Shown here: positions 1 through 8,313 of the stretch, one piece after another
Numbering within the stretch: position 1 is the first letter of the stretch
Layout of the letters: each line of letters opens with the position of its first letter
From: Seohaeicola saemankumensis
GTDB taxonomy: Bacteria > Pseudomonadota > Alphaproteobacteria > Rhodobacterales > Rhodobacteraceae
Assembly: GCF_021021435.1 (NCBI RefSeq)
Contig: NZ_JAINWI010000025.1
Location: forward strand, 1-44,466
Direction: 5' to 3'
DNA: 44,466 bases
The notes under the pieces: model-generated
What the model was told of the DNA's origin: nothing
What the model saw: only the letters and a program-made list of their open reading frames with translations
Database searches by the model: none
Position numbers and translations under genes: made by a program

Positions 1-71
1 CTTTGTCATAGGGCTCATCCTTTGAGTGTTTTACTCTCCGGTAAACCCGGGGCGGTTCACTTCGACAAGGC

Positions 72-317
72 TCAGGCCAACCGTGCAGCAAGATAGGCGG
101 CGGCCTTGCGCGGCGTCGCGAGTTCGCCGTAGTCCGCCTCGGGAATGTCCGTTCCCAGCCGCTTGTGCAGCGCCGCCACAAGCGCGACGATATCCATTGA
201 ATCGAGGTCGAGGTCGTCCTGAAGGTGATCGTCGGCACCGACTGTTCCGGCCTCGAGGTCGGGGGCGATACGGATGAGTTCCTCGATGAACAGGCTCTGA
301 AGCTCGTTGGGGATCAT
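72..317 (-). CDS. acyl carrier protein
   Basis: An 81-residue protein of normal acyl carrier protein length. The phosphopantetheine attachment site is visible as DLDSMD, with Ser40 as the expected modified residue, and acidic residues surround it as usual. It would carry an acyl group as a thioester in the cytoplasm. Its start codon overlaps the stop of the upstream ligase gene by 4 bases (ATGA), so the two are translationally coupled. This suggests that the ligase loads this carrier, as DltA loads DltC, although the ligase resembles CoA-dependent enzymes. No fatty acid synthesis gene is adjacent, so a dedicated role is more likely than housekeeping AcpP. The family call is firm; the partner and acyl group are inferred. 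Confidence 0.9.
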   Translation of the reverse strand: MIPNELQSLFIEELIRIAPDLEAGTVGADDHLQDDLDLDSMDIVALVAALHKRLGTDIPEADYGELATPRKAAAYLAARLA

Positions 318-2077
318 GGTGTGGCGCTCCGTGCCGGGGTATCCTCGGTCTCGAGGGTGGAGGTGTCGCCCTCCGGCAGCCCCAGTTCGCGAGCTTTCAG
401 AAGCCGGCGCATAATCTTGCCCGAACGCGTCTTTGGCAGGCTAGCGATGAAGGCGATTTCGCGCGGGGCAACCGCAGGACCCAGCCGCTTCCGCGCCAGA
501 CCGCGGATTTCCCGTTCCAGTTCCTGGCTTGGAGTGTATCCTGGGTTCAGTGCAACATAGGCACGCACTATCTCGCCCGCGGTCTCGTCCGGCAGGCCAA
601 TGGCTGCAGCCTCCGCCACTGCCGGGTGCTCGATCAGCGCGTTTTCCACCTCGAACGGACCGATGAGGTGACCCGCCGACTTGATGAGGTCGTCGGCCCG
701 GCCGACGAACCAGAAGTAGCCGTCGGCGTCGCGCGTCACGAGATCGCCCGACAGATACCATCCATCCTCGAACGCCTTCCTGTAGCGTGCTTCCTCGCCC
801 AGGTAGCCGCGCATCATCGAGGGCCAGCCGGCACGCAGCGCGAGTTCTCCGGTCTGGCCCGGGCCGCACTCGCGCAGGCTGCCGTCGGCATCGCGGGCAA
901 GCACGCCCGCCTCGACCCCTGGCATGGCGCGGCCCATGGCGCCCGGCCGGATATCCATTGCTGCGGTGTTTGCGATCATGATTGCACCGGTTTCGGTCTG
1001 CCACCATGTGTCGTGGAACGGCATGCCGAAGACCTTCTGGCCCCAGAGCACGCCCTCGGGGTTCAACGGCTCGCCCACGCTGGCCATGTGCCGCAGCCTC
1101 GGATAGCTTCGCCCCTCGACCGCCTCGGGCCCTGCGCGCATCAGCCTGCGGATCGCTGTGGGCGCAGTGTACCAAACCTCGACCGACTCGTCAGCGAGGA
1201 TGTCGAGCCAGCGCCCAGTGTCGAACTCGGCCTCGTCCACGATCATCGTCGCGCCATTCACCAGCGGCGAGATCAATCCGTAAGAGGTGCCGGTCACCCA
1301 ACCCGGATCTGCGGTGCACCAGTAGATGATGCCAGGTCCGAGCTCGAGAGCATAGCGTCCGGTGACGGCATGGGCGAGCACGGCCTGATGGACGTGCAGC
1401 ACGCCCTTAGGCCGACCCGTGGTACCAGAGGTGAAATGGATGAGGGCCACGTCGTCTGGCCGTGAGGGTGAGCAACCCTCCATGGGTTCAACCGCAGCCA
1501 TTTCTTCTGACCACGACAGGCAACCATCGGGGGCCTCCCCGTCCAAGACGATCACCGCTTTCAGTGACGCAAGCTCCCCGCGCCAGTCCGCCACCTTGCG
1601 TTGGTAGAGCGCGGCGGTCGTCACAAGCACGTCAGCGGCACCGATCTCCATGCGCATCCGGATTGGTTCCGGGCCGAAGGCAGCAAAAAGGGGCGTGACC
1701 GTGAGCCCCGCCTTCAAAGCGCCAAGCGCGGCAACGTAGAGTTCCGGCACCCGCCCGGCGAGCAAGAAGAGGTGCGCACCCGGCTGCAAGCCGTGGTGGT
1801 GCAGGAGGCCCGCGAAGCGCGCCGTCTCCTGCGCTAAGTCGCCGTAGGTTAGGTCACGCCGGGCGCCGTCGCGTCCGAGCCATCGGATAGCAACGCGGTC
1901 GCGCGCAGCGCCCTGCGCGTGCCGGTCTACCGCCTCGTGCGCGATGTTGAGCCCGCCTTCGGACAGCCCGTCGAGCGCGGTGGCGGCCGCATCCCATGTG
2001 AACGCTGCACGGTCGGCCTCGGAAAGCTGCGCGGCCCGCCTGTTTGCCTCGGACTTGCGTATCAACTCATGCTGCAT
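314..2077 (-). CDS. acetyl-CoA synthetase-like AMP-forming acyl ligase
   Basis: A 587-residue ANL-superfamily ligase. The ATP-binding loop is [11 protein letters not shown] near residue 213, the DTWWQTETG motif is typical of acetyl-CoA synthetases, and the C-terminal [11 protein letters not shown] segment carries the conserved adenylation lysine near residue 554. It should activate a short carboxylic acid to an acyl adenylate and pass it to CoA or, given the overlapping carrier gene, to the acyl carrier protein. It is shorter than housekeeping Acs of about 650 residues. I chose the ATG at 2077 because GGAGGT lies 3 bases upstream; a longer form from 2125 is possible but has no comparable site. 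It is divergent from the E1 alpha gene across about 220 bases. The substrate is not determined by what I can see. Confidence 0.88.
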   Translation of the reverse strand: MQHELIRKSEANRRAAQLSEADRAAFTWDAAATALDGLSEGGLNIAHEAVDRHAQGAARDRVAIRWLGRDGARRDLTYGDLAQETARFAGLLHHHGLQPGAHLFLLAGRVPELYVAALGALKAGLTVTPLFAAFGPEPIRMRMEIGAADVLVTTAALYQRKVADWRGELASLKAVIVLDGEAPDGCLSWSEEMAAVEPMEGCSPSRPDDVALIHFTSGTTGRPKGVLHVHQAVLAHAVTGRYALELGPGIIYWCTADPGWVTGTSYGLISPLVNGATMIVDEAEFDTGRWLDILADESVEVWYTAPTAIRRLMRAGPEAVEGRSYPRLRHMASVGEPLNPEGVLWGQKVFGMPFHDTWWQTETGAIMIANTAAMDIRPGAMGRAMPGVEAGVLARDADGSLRECGPGQTGELALRAGWPSMMRGYLGEEARYRKAFEDGWYLSGDLVTRDADGYFWFVGRADDLIKSAGHLIGPFEVENALIEHPAVAEAAAIGLPDETAGEIVRAYVALNPGYTPSQELEREIRGLARKRLGPAVAPREIAFIASLPKTRSGKIMRRLLKARELGLPEGDTSTLETEDTPARSATP

Positions 2078-2300
2078 GGCACCTCCATATCGCCCAATGA
2101 TGAACCGTTCGCGGGAAGTGGTCATTGACGGCAGACAACGAACTTTGCGTCTCGGTCAGGCACGGACCGCCGCTCACGCCGCGGGATTGCGCGCCGTCAA
2201 TGCAGCGATGTGATTCTCGGCGCAGTTTGCTGAAGTGGACGGGCATGGACAGCTCGTTCAAGGACCGCGTGGCACGCCGCGCGACATTGGGAGGAGACAC

Positions 2301-3512
2301 ATGGCACGCGATACAACCCATCCGCCGCAGCAGACAGAGGATCGTCCGGCCTCCACCTCGCGTCGCGGCTTTCTACAACTCGCAGCCGCGACCGGCGCGG
2401 CGATCTCGGTTGGCCGGAGCGCCAAGGCACTGACCGACCTACCCTATCCGGCGGGCGACCTGACCGACGAGAAACTAGTGGACATGTATAGGACGATTCT
2501 GCGCATCCGCTGGCACGAGCGGACCCAAGCCGACGAAATGCTCAGCAATCCAGATTATCGGGGTTACAACCATTTCTATGCTGGTCAAGAGGCCGTGGCG
2601 ACAGGCGTCTGCGCCAACCTACGCAACTCCGGCCCGCGCAACCAACTCGATCTTGTCTATTCCTCGCATCGCCCCTCGGGTCACGCGATCGCCAAGGGCG
2701 TGGATATTCCGAAAATGGTGGCCGAGATGGACTTTCGCGCAACCGGCATGAATGGCGGGTACGGGGCGGAGATGCACATCGCTGATCCCGACGTGGGATT
2801 TGCCGGTGCCGATGGCATGATCGGCCCCGCGCCAGTGATCGCCAGCGGATCGGCCTTCGCCTTCCGCGCACGCGGCTCGGATCAGGTCGCGGTGGTCTTC
2901 GCCGGTGACGGGAACTACGCGGCGCCGCATTTCCACTCCACGCTCAACAACGCGAAGATCCTCGACCTGCCGCTGATCTACGTGTGCGAGAACAACCTCT
3001 ATCACCAGTACGCGCATTATTCGCTATCCTGTCCGCATGAGGACATCGCGACGGCCGCTGCGGCTTACGGCATCCCGGCGGTGACGGTCGACGGGCAGAA
3101 CGTGGTCGAGGTCTACAACGTGGCCAAAGAGGCGGTGGACCGGGCTCGCGCTGGCGGGGGGCCGACCTTCATCGAGGCCAAAACCTACCGCTACTACAAC
3201 CACTGGGGCGCCCCCGGCGCCACAGCGGGCGAACTCGGCGCCTTCGGCTACGACCCGCTCGCCATCACCCACTTCCGCCCCGAGAAGGAGGTTCGCGCGT
3301 GGATGCAACGCGATCCCGTTGACATCGCGCGGCGGATCCTCGTGGAGTGGGGCATCGTGGATGCCGCCCGCGCGGCCGAGATCGAGGAAGAGGTCAAGGC
3401 CGAGATCGCCGCCGCTTTCGAATGGGGCCTTTCGCAGCCCTTCTGCACACCCGAGGACGGCCTTAAGCACGTTTTCGCCGAGGGCACTGTGCCTGCACGT
3501 CAGTTCGGCTGA
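2301..3512 (+). CDS. thiamine-dependent 2-oxoacid dehydrogenase E1 alpha with Tat signal
   Basis: A 403-residue E1 alpha homologue. The thiamine diphosphate motif runs from GDG at residues 202-204 to NN at 231-232, and the KGVD and GAEMHI segments match the pyruvate/branched-chain/acetoin dehydrogenase alpha family. The N-terminus is unusual: STSRRGFLQ at residues 18-26 is a twin-arginine motif, followed by an Ala-rich hydrophobic stretch and an AKA cleavage site near residue 43, so export of the folded protein is predicted. In the C-terminal loop, family members usually have RGHSxxD; here there is YYNHWGAPGA. The start at 2301 is supported by GGGAGGA 5-10 bases upstream; an earlier ATG at 2235 lacks this. 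E1 beta follows after 30 bases. No E2 or E3 is nearby. The substrate is unknown. Confidence 0.88.
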   Translation: MARDTTHPPQQTEDRPASTSRRGFLQLAAATGAAISVGRSAKALTDLPYPAGDLTDEKLVDMYRTILRIRWHERTQADEMLSNPDYRGYNHFYAGQEAVATGVCANLRNSGPRNQLDLVYSSHRPSGHAIAKGVDIPKMVAEMDFRATGMNGGYGAEMHIADPDVGFAGADGMIGPAPVIASGSAFAFRARGSDQVAVVFAGDGNYAAPHFHSTLNNAKILDLPLIYVCENNLYHQYAHYSLSCPHEDIATAAAAYGIPAVTVDGQNVVEVYNVAKEAVDRARAGGGPTFIEAKTYRYYNHWGAPGATAGELGAFGYDPLAITHFRPEKEVRAWMQRDPVDIARRILVEWGIVDAARAAEIEEEVKAEIAAAFEWGLSQPFCTPEDGLKHVFAEGTVPARQFG

Positions 3513-3542
3513 CGCACGGCGCACAATCGAGAGGATAAGACA

Positions 3543-4511
3543 ATGGCAATCAAGAGTTGGATGTATTCGGTGCTGGAAGCTGTCCAGCACGAGATGCGCG
3601 AGGACCCTGCGATGACCTGGATCTTCGAGTTGACTCCGCCGGTGGCCTCCAACCCTGGCAAGCCGGTGATCAACCTGGAGACCGAATTCGGTCGCAAACG
3701 TGTGGTCAATACCGGGATCGACGAGAGCTGGATGGCCTCGGCGGTGATCGGTGCCGGCCTCGCGGGTTCGAAATCGGCGACCTACATCCCTTATCAGGGC
3801 GCCTGCATGCCCTTCCAGGTGATCCAGAACGTCGCCGGCAAGCTGCGCCACAAGACAGGCGGGCGTGCCGCAGTGCCCGTGGTCTGGATCATCGAGATGA
3901 CGGGCCAGACCCCCGGCTTCGGCGGGCAGCATTCCTGCTACGAGGAGGACAGCTACTACATGCATATCCCCGGTGTGCGGACCGTGGTGCCCTCCACGCC
4001 CTACGACGCCAAGGGGATGATGCATGCCGCGCTCCGCTCGCCCGACCCAGTGGTCTATCTCTACCCCGCCGGTCTGCGGACACTGACCGAGGAGGTGCCG
4101 GACGAGGCCTACGAGGTCCCGCTCGACAAGGCCGCGGTTCGGATGGAAGGCAGCGACCTGACGATCGTGAGTTCGGGCGCGGGCATGCCCGGCGTGCTCG
4201 AGGCAGCCGAGAGGCTCACCGGCGAGGGCGCGAGCGTCGAGGTCATCGACCTGCGCGCGCTGAACCAGATGGATACCGAGACCATCGTGAACTCGGTGGC
4301 CAAGACGAAGCGCCTGCTGACTGTTGACCAGTCGTACTACACGCTCTGTCCCGGTGCGGAGGTCATCGCCCGGGCGGTGGAAAACGTCGACGGCGTGCGG
4401 GTCAAACGTGTTGCCTTCCCCGATGCGCCGCCGCCGGCCTCTCCGGAGATGTTCCTGTGGATGCGGCCGGGTCCAGACAACATCGTGGAGGCGGCCCGTG
4501 CGCTCCTCTGA
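3543..4511 (+). CDS. thiamine-dependent 2-oxoacid dehydrogenase E1 beta
   Basis: A 322-residue transketolase-like E1 beta, of usual family length. The conserved Glu that activates thiamine diphosphate is present as Glu61 in NTGIDE (family DTPIxE), and the GGQHS and PSTPYDAKG segments are recognisable. It would form the alpha2beta2 heterotetramer with the gene upstream and decarboxylate a 2-oxoacid. It has no signal peptide of its own, so if the alpha subunit is exported by Tat, beta would have to ride along as a folded partner. This is inferred, not shown. An AG-rich site (GAGAGGATAAG) precedes the ATG. The zinc finger gene begins inside its last codons. Confidence 0.9.
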   Translation: MAIKSWMYSVLEAVQHEMREDPAMTWIFELTPPVASNPGKPVINLETEFGRKRVVNTGIDESWMASAVIGAGLAGSKSATYIPYQGACMPFQVIQNVAGKLRHKTGGRAAVPVVWIIEMTGQTPGFGGQHSCYEEDSYYMHIPGVRTVVPSTPYDAKGMMHAALRSPDPVVYLYPAGLRTLTEEVPDEAYEVPLDKAAVRMEGSDLTIVSSGAGMPGVLEAAERLTGEGASVEVIDLRALNQMDTETIVNSVAKTKRLLTVDQSYYTLCPGAEVIARAVENVDGVRVKRVAFPDAPPPASPEMFLWMRPGPDNIVEAARALL

Positions 4512-4800
4512 GCCGCTGGTGCAGGACTCCGCGCCGACCATCGCCTGCTCCTCCTGCGGCATGGCTGGGCTGACCGAGAGGCGGGTCCAGCTTGCCCTCT
4601 GGCAGGAGGAGCGCCTCGTCGTCGTGGAGGATGTCCCCGCGCTCGTTTGCCGCGGCTGTGGCGAGCGCTTCTACGACGACGAAACGACGATGCGCCTCGA
4701 CATGCTGCGCGGCACGGGCTTTCCTCCCGGCGAGGCGGGACAAGAGATGACGGTGGCCGTGTATCGCCTTCCCGGTCAGAAGGTATCGCGCCGTGGCTGA
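4498..4800 (+). CDS. YgiT-type zinc finger protein
   Basis: A small protein of about 100 residues with two CxxC pairs, CSSC near the N-terminus and CRGC about 35 residues later, arranged as in the N-terminal zinc ribbon of MqsA/YgiT. There is no clear helix-turn-helix antitoxin domain behind it and no MqsR-like toxin gene beside it. I chose GTG 4498, which overlaps the E1 beta stop by 14 bases; the next in-frame GTG at 4519 is also possible, but an ATG at 4561 would lose the first CxxC. The 3' end overlaps the next gene by 8 bases. The tight overlaps place it firmly in the operon. Its role, whether regulator, metal handling or assembly factor, cannot be read from the sequence. Confidence 0.75.
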   Translation: MRSSEPLVQDSAPTIACSSCGMAGLTERRVQLALWQEERLVVVEDVPALVCRGCGERFYDDETTMRLDMLRGTGFPPGEAGQEMTVAVYRLPGQKVSRRG

Positions 4801-5335
4801 ACTTCGCGGAATCGCTCTCGTCGTCCTGCTGGCAGGCGCGGCAGTGGCCCAGCATGACGCATTCGACTTCATGCCGCCAGGCGGGCGGGACATCCTTGGA
4901 ACGCTTGCCGCCGGCGACGCCGGGACCCTCGCCGAGGCCGCCGCCCGCGCCGGCGATCGCGCCGGGTGGGCGGATTGGGTCAGAACCAAGGCGCCGGACA
5001 TGGATGAAAAGGCGGTGGAGACCTTCGCGGCCTACGCCGCGCTGAACCTACCGGTGGCAAACGATGTCTTGACACAGTTTGCGGAGGACCGCGACCTCTT
5101 GCTTCTGCCGCCGGACGGAAAACAGCTAGCGATACAGCAATGTCAGTTCTGCCATTCGATGTTTTCTGGCTACCTGATGCACGACCGCGACGAGGCAGGT
5201 TGGCGGAGTACCTTCAAGGCGCCCTTCCACCTTGAGATCCCGATGACCGAGACCGAACGTGACACGTTTTCCGCGTACTCGGCCATCAACATGCCGATGA
5301 GAATGCTGGACGTGCCGCCGGAACTGCGGTTCTGA
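4793..5335 (+). CDS. exported c-type cytochrome-like protein (first copy)
   Basis: A 180-residue protein with an N-terminal hydrophobic signal peptide ending near VAQ. One covalent heme site, CQFCH, lies at residues 117-121. The part before it (AVETFAAYAALNLP) and the part after it (RDTFSAYSAINMP) resemble each other, so the protein looks like an internal duplication with heme kept only in the second half. Possible distal ligands after the heme site are Met residues and the His of APFHLEI, which is shared with the next gene. It should act in the periplasm, probably carrying electrons. The start is GTG 4793, overlapping the zinc finger gene. I do not recognise a named family. Confidence 0.75.
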   Translation: MAELRGIALVVLLAGAAVAQHDAFDFMPPGGRDILGTLAAGDAGTLAEAAARAGDRAGWADWVRTKAPDMDEKAVETFAAYAALNLPVANDVLTQFAEDRDLLLLPPDGKQLAIQQCQFCHSMFSGYLMHDRDEAGWRSTFKAPFHLEIPMTETERDTFSAYSAINMPMRMLDVPPELRF

Positions 5336-5355
5336 GCGACGCAGGGAGAGACGCA

Positions 5356-5880
5356 ATGAGAACACCTTTAATCGCCGTCACCGCTGTCGCCCTAGCCGGG
5401 CTGGCTGTCGCGCAGGAGGATGACGTCTTCGCCTTCATTCCTGATGGCGGGCGCACGATCCTTGAGCGGCTCCATCATCAGGGAATTCCCGGGGAACTGG
5501 CCGCAGCCATGGCGTCGCAGCAAGCTACGGTCGAGGAATGGAAGGCACAGTTGTCCGGGGCTGGCCTAGACCAATGGGATGCGGCAACGCTGGCCGAGTA
5601 TCTGGAGGCCTACGCGCCCCTCGATCCGGGAGGTGATTTGCCCCAGGACGGTCGCGACCTCGCCCTCGCGAATTGCCAGTTCTGCCATATCATAACGGTC
5701 ACCGTGACGCAGGACCGGACGCGTGAGGCGTGGCTCGGGACACTGAATTCGCCAAGCCATGTCGAGATAGACCTGGACCAGACAGAGCGAGAGTTGCTGG
5801 CGGACTACCTGGTTCTTAACGCTGGCATCCCTATCGACCAGATTCCACCGGAACTGCGCGCCGGGGGCGCCTCCTACTAA
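5356..5880 (+). CDS. exported c-type cytochrome-like protein (second copy)
   Basis: A 174-residue paralogue of the preceding gene. It has a signal peptide ending near VAQ, the same N-terminal pattern FxFIPDGGRTIL, and one CQFCH heme site at residues 107-111. No Met occurs after the heme site, so the usual Met axial ligand is absent; the His in SPSHVEI aligns with the His of APFHLEI in the first copy and is the best distal ligand candidate. GGGAGA lies 5 bases before the ATG. Two monoheme proteins directly behind an exported E1 suggest they accept its electrons, which is an inference. Confidence 0.75.
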   Translation: MRTPLIAVTAVALAGLAVAQEDDVFAFIPDGGRTILERLHHQGIPGELAAAMASQQATVEEWKAQLSGAGLDQWDAATLAEYLEAYAPLDPGGDLPQDGRDLALANCQFCHIITVTVTQDRTREAWLGTLNSPSHVEIDLDQTERELLADYLVLNAGIPIDQIPPELRAGGASY

Positions 5881-5894
5881 GCCGGGGTCGCCCC

Positions 5895-7325
5895 ATGCTC
5901 TTCAACTCTCTCGACTACCTGCTCTTCCTACCGGCTGTGGCGATTTTGTTCCACGTCGTTCCGCAGCGCTCGCGCCTGCCAGTAATGCTGACCGCGAGCC
6001 TCATGTTCTACGCCTCCTACGGACTGGGCCACCTCGTCGGCCTCGGCGCCGTAGCGGTGATCGCGCTCGCCGCGGGGCGTTTCCTGTTGCGCCCGGAGGC
6101 GGCATTCCACCACGCGGCTTTCTGGGGTGGAACGACAGCCATCCTCGGGCTGATGTACGTCCTGAAGTACCACGATCCGATCGCCGCTGTCTTCCCGCTG
6201 GTCCCTGTGACAGGCTTCGCCGCGCCAGCGGGCTTCTCCTTCTACGCCTTCACCGCCATCGCGCTGTTGGCCGACCGGTACCGCCAGCCGGTCGAGAGCC
6301 AAGCGAGTCCGGGCGCCGATATGCTCTTTCTAGCCTGGTTCCCCAAGATCCTCGCCGGCCCGATCGAACGGATTCGCCCCTTCAACGCGGAGCTCAAGTC
6401 TACGCCGCGCCTCGATCTGGCACTGCTCGCTTCGGCGGGGCAGCTCATCTTGTGGGGGCTGGTGAAGAAGGTCGTCGTAGCTGACAACCTCGCGCCCTTC
6501 GTCGATCGAACCTACGCCAGCCCCGACTACGCGGTGCCAATGGAGCTGATCCTCGCCACCTATTTCTTTGCCTTCCAGATCTACTGCGACTTCTCGGGCT
6601 ACACCGACATCGCTCGCGGCAGTTCGCGGCTCTTTGGGATCGAGCTCAACGAGAATTTCCGCCGCTCCTACTTCGCCACCTCCATCGGTGAGTTCTGGTC
6701 GCGGCGCTGGCACATTTCGCTGTCGGAGTGGTTCCGCGACTTTGTCTACTATCCGGTCGTCCACGAAAGTGATTCGGTGATCAGGATGTATGCCGGCCTG
6801 ATGTTGGTCTTTCTGGTGAGCGGGCTCTGGCATGCGGGCCTCGGCTACGGTTTCGGCTGGGGCTTCATCGTCTGGGGTGCACTCAATGGCCTGTTTCTGT
6901 GGGGCGAGCGCAGCATGCGACCCTTGCGGCGCCGGATCAGCCACCGCTGGAAGGGGACATGGAAGGGCCGGCTCTACGGCCTGCTAGCAGGCCTAGTCGT
7001 CTTTCACCTGATCCTGGTGAGCTGGATCTTCTTCCGCGCGGCGGAGATAGACGCGGCGCTGACCATCCTCGGGCGAATCTGGTCCTTCCTGCCCGCCCTT
7101 CCGTCACTCGTCGGCAGCTATCCGTTCACGGTCGAGCACGGATTTCTTACCGCACTGATCGCCGGTCTGTTCGCGATCGAGACGACGCAGGAGGTGCCGG
7201 GCTTGCGGGGTCGAATCCGTTCCGCACCACGTGCGGTGATATGGGCGGGATGGTATGCGGCGGGTTTCGTGCTGATCTTTCTGGGCAGATGGCAGGGCGA
7301 GGCCTTTGTTTACATGCAGTTCTGA
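5895..7325 (+). CDS. MBOAT family O-acyltransferase (AlgI/DltB-like)
   Basis: A 476-residue polytopic membrane protein with the full MBOAT signature: MLFNSLDYLLFLP at the start, FPKILAGPIERI, FQIYCDFSGYTDIARG, ENFRRSY, EFWSRRWHISLSEWFRD and VSGLWH, whose His is the expected catalytic residue. Such proteins move acyl groups from a cytoplasmic donor to an extracytoplasmic acceptor. The next gene encodes an SGNH-type partner, as in many alginate, peptidoglycan and Dlt O-acylation systems. It begins 14 bases after the cytochrome gene. No polysaccharide genes are nearby, so alginate is not implied. The family is certain and the acceptor is unknown. Confidence 0.92.
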   Translation: MLFNSLDYLLFLPAVAILFHVVPQRSRLPVMLTASLMFYASYGLGHLVGLGAVAVIALAAGRFLLRPEAAFHHAAFWGGTTAILGLMYVLKYHDPIAAVFPLVPVTGFAAPAGFSFYAFTAIALLADRYRQPVESQASPGADMLFLAWFPKILAGPIERIRPFNAELKSTPRLDLALLASAGQLILWGLVKKVVVADNLAPFVDRTYASPDYAVPMELILATYFFAFQIYCDFSGYTDIARGSSRLFGIELNENFRRSYFATSIGEFWSRRWHISLSEWFRDFVYYPVVHESDSVIRMYAGLMLVFLVSGLWHAGLGYGFGWGFIVWGALNGLFLWGERSMRPLRRRISHRWKGTWKGRLYGLLAGLVVFHLILVSWIFFRAAEIDAALTILGRIWSFLPALPSLVGSYPFTVEHGFLTALIAGLFAIETTQEVPGLRGRIRSAPRAVIWAGWYAAGFVLIFLGRWQGEAFVYMQF

Positions 7326-7332
7326 GAGAGCG

Positions 7333-8313
7333 ATGACAGTAGAGACCAAAGCAACAACGGACCGGCCTAGCTGGGGGCGCGCGGCGGCCTTCGTCGGGAT
7401 CTTTTTCCTGCTCTACGTAGTCTGCGCCGTCGTGGCCGAGTTCCGCGTTGGCCGCGGCGCGCAGCAAAGCGCGTTCCAGACGCTGCTTGCGGCGCGCGGC
7501 CAGCAGGTCGACTGGATCGTGCTCGGAGCAAGCCATGCCCTACCGCTTGCCTATGGCGACGTGCCTCAACGGGTCGAGGCGGCCACCGGGGAGACAATGC
7601 TGGTGCTGGCCGAGCTTGGCGCGGGACCGGTCTATGCACGCTTCGTCGCGCAGCAGGCGCTGCAGGACGTGAGGCCGCGGCGGGTGCTTTACGTGCTCGA
7701 CACCTTCGCCTTTCAAGCGCGGGAGTGGAACGCGGGCCGTGTCGAGGACCGCACCCTTCTCCGTACTACGCCGCTTCGTGCGTCTACTGCCGTGCGTATG
7801 GCCGGGATGGTGGTCGAGCAGGGGGTCGATCCCCGCGCGATGGCTGATTACCTCACGGCGTTCTCGAAACTCAATCCGCCCCGGCGCTTCGAGACCGACG
7901 GATGGGAGGGGGCGGCAGCCTTTGACCGCGTCGCGCGCCCTTCGCGCGACGCGGTGGCGAGCCGGATCGACTACCTCTACCCTGAAGGGACGAGGATGCA
8001 GGCGGCCGGCCCCGCCCTTTACGCATTCGAGCGCCTCATCGACGAGATGCAGGAGGCAGACGCCGAGGTCGTTGCCCTGCGCTTACCACTCCCTGAGCAT
8101 TTCCGTACGGCTTTGCCGGACAGCGACGCGCTCTTCGCAGCGCTGGAGGACATCATGACCGCGCGAGGCGTACGCTACCACGACCTGTCGGAGGCACTGA
8201 ACGACCCCACACTCTATTTCGATACCGATCACCTGAACCGGTCAGGGGTTGATGCGCTCTGGCGCGACTACCTAGGCGACATAATTAAAGCCGCCAACCC
8301 CGGTGAGCGCTAA
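7333..8313 (+). CDS. membrane-anchored SGNH/DltD-like protein
   Basis: About 326 residues from ATG 7333, which is preceded by GAGAG and lies 7 bases after the MBOAT stop. One N-terminal membrane segment (AFVGIFFLLYVVCAVVA) is followed by an extracytoplasmic domain. The segment IVLGASHALPL near residue 55 fits the nucleophile Ser block, and DTDHLNRSG near the C-terminus fits the Asp-x-x-His block of SGNH hydrolases such as AlgJ, AlgX and DltD. It probably accepts or transfers the acyl group delivered by the MBOAT protein. Sequence similarity is weak, so the family call rests on these two blocks and the neighbour. It ends the operon; no gene follows for about 700 bases. Confidence 0.65.
   Translation: MTVETKATTDRPSWGRAAAFVGIFFLLYVVCAVVAEFRVGRGAQQSAFQTLLAARGQQVDWIVLGASHALPLAYGDVPQRVEAATGETMLVLAELGAGPVYARFVAQQALQDVRPRRVLYVLDTFAFQAREWNAGRVEDRTLLRTTPLRASTAVRMAGMVVEQGVDPRAMADYLTAFSKLNPPRRFETDGWEGAAAFDRVARPSRDAVASRIDYLYPEGTRMQAAGPALYAFERLIDEMQEADAEVVALRLPLPEHFRTALPDSDALFAALEDIMTARGVRYHDLSEALNDPTLYFDTDHLNRSGVDALWRDYLGDIIKAANPGER

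Noticed and set aside
3024-4562. Long open frame of 512 codons on the minus strand opposite E1 alpha and E1 beta
   Set aside because: It lies antisense to two genes with clear family motifs; long antisense frames are expected in GC-rich DNA, and its product shows no family likeness.
4498-4800. Toxin-antitoxin interpretation of the YgiT-type gene
   Set aside because: No toxin gene is adjacent, and the overlaps tie it to metabolic genes.
5895-7325. Alginate acetylation as the role of the MBOAT protein
   Set aside because: No alginate or other polysaccharide synthesis genes are in the cluster; the MBOAT family covers many acceptors.
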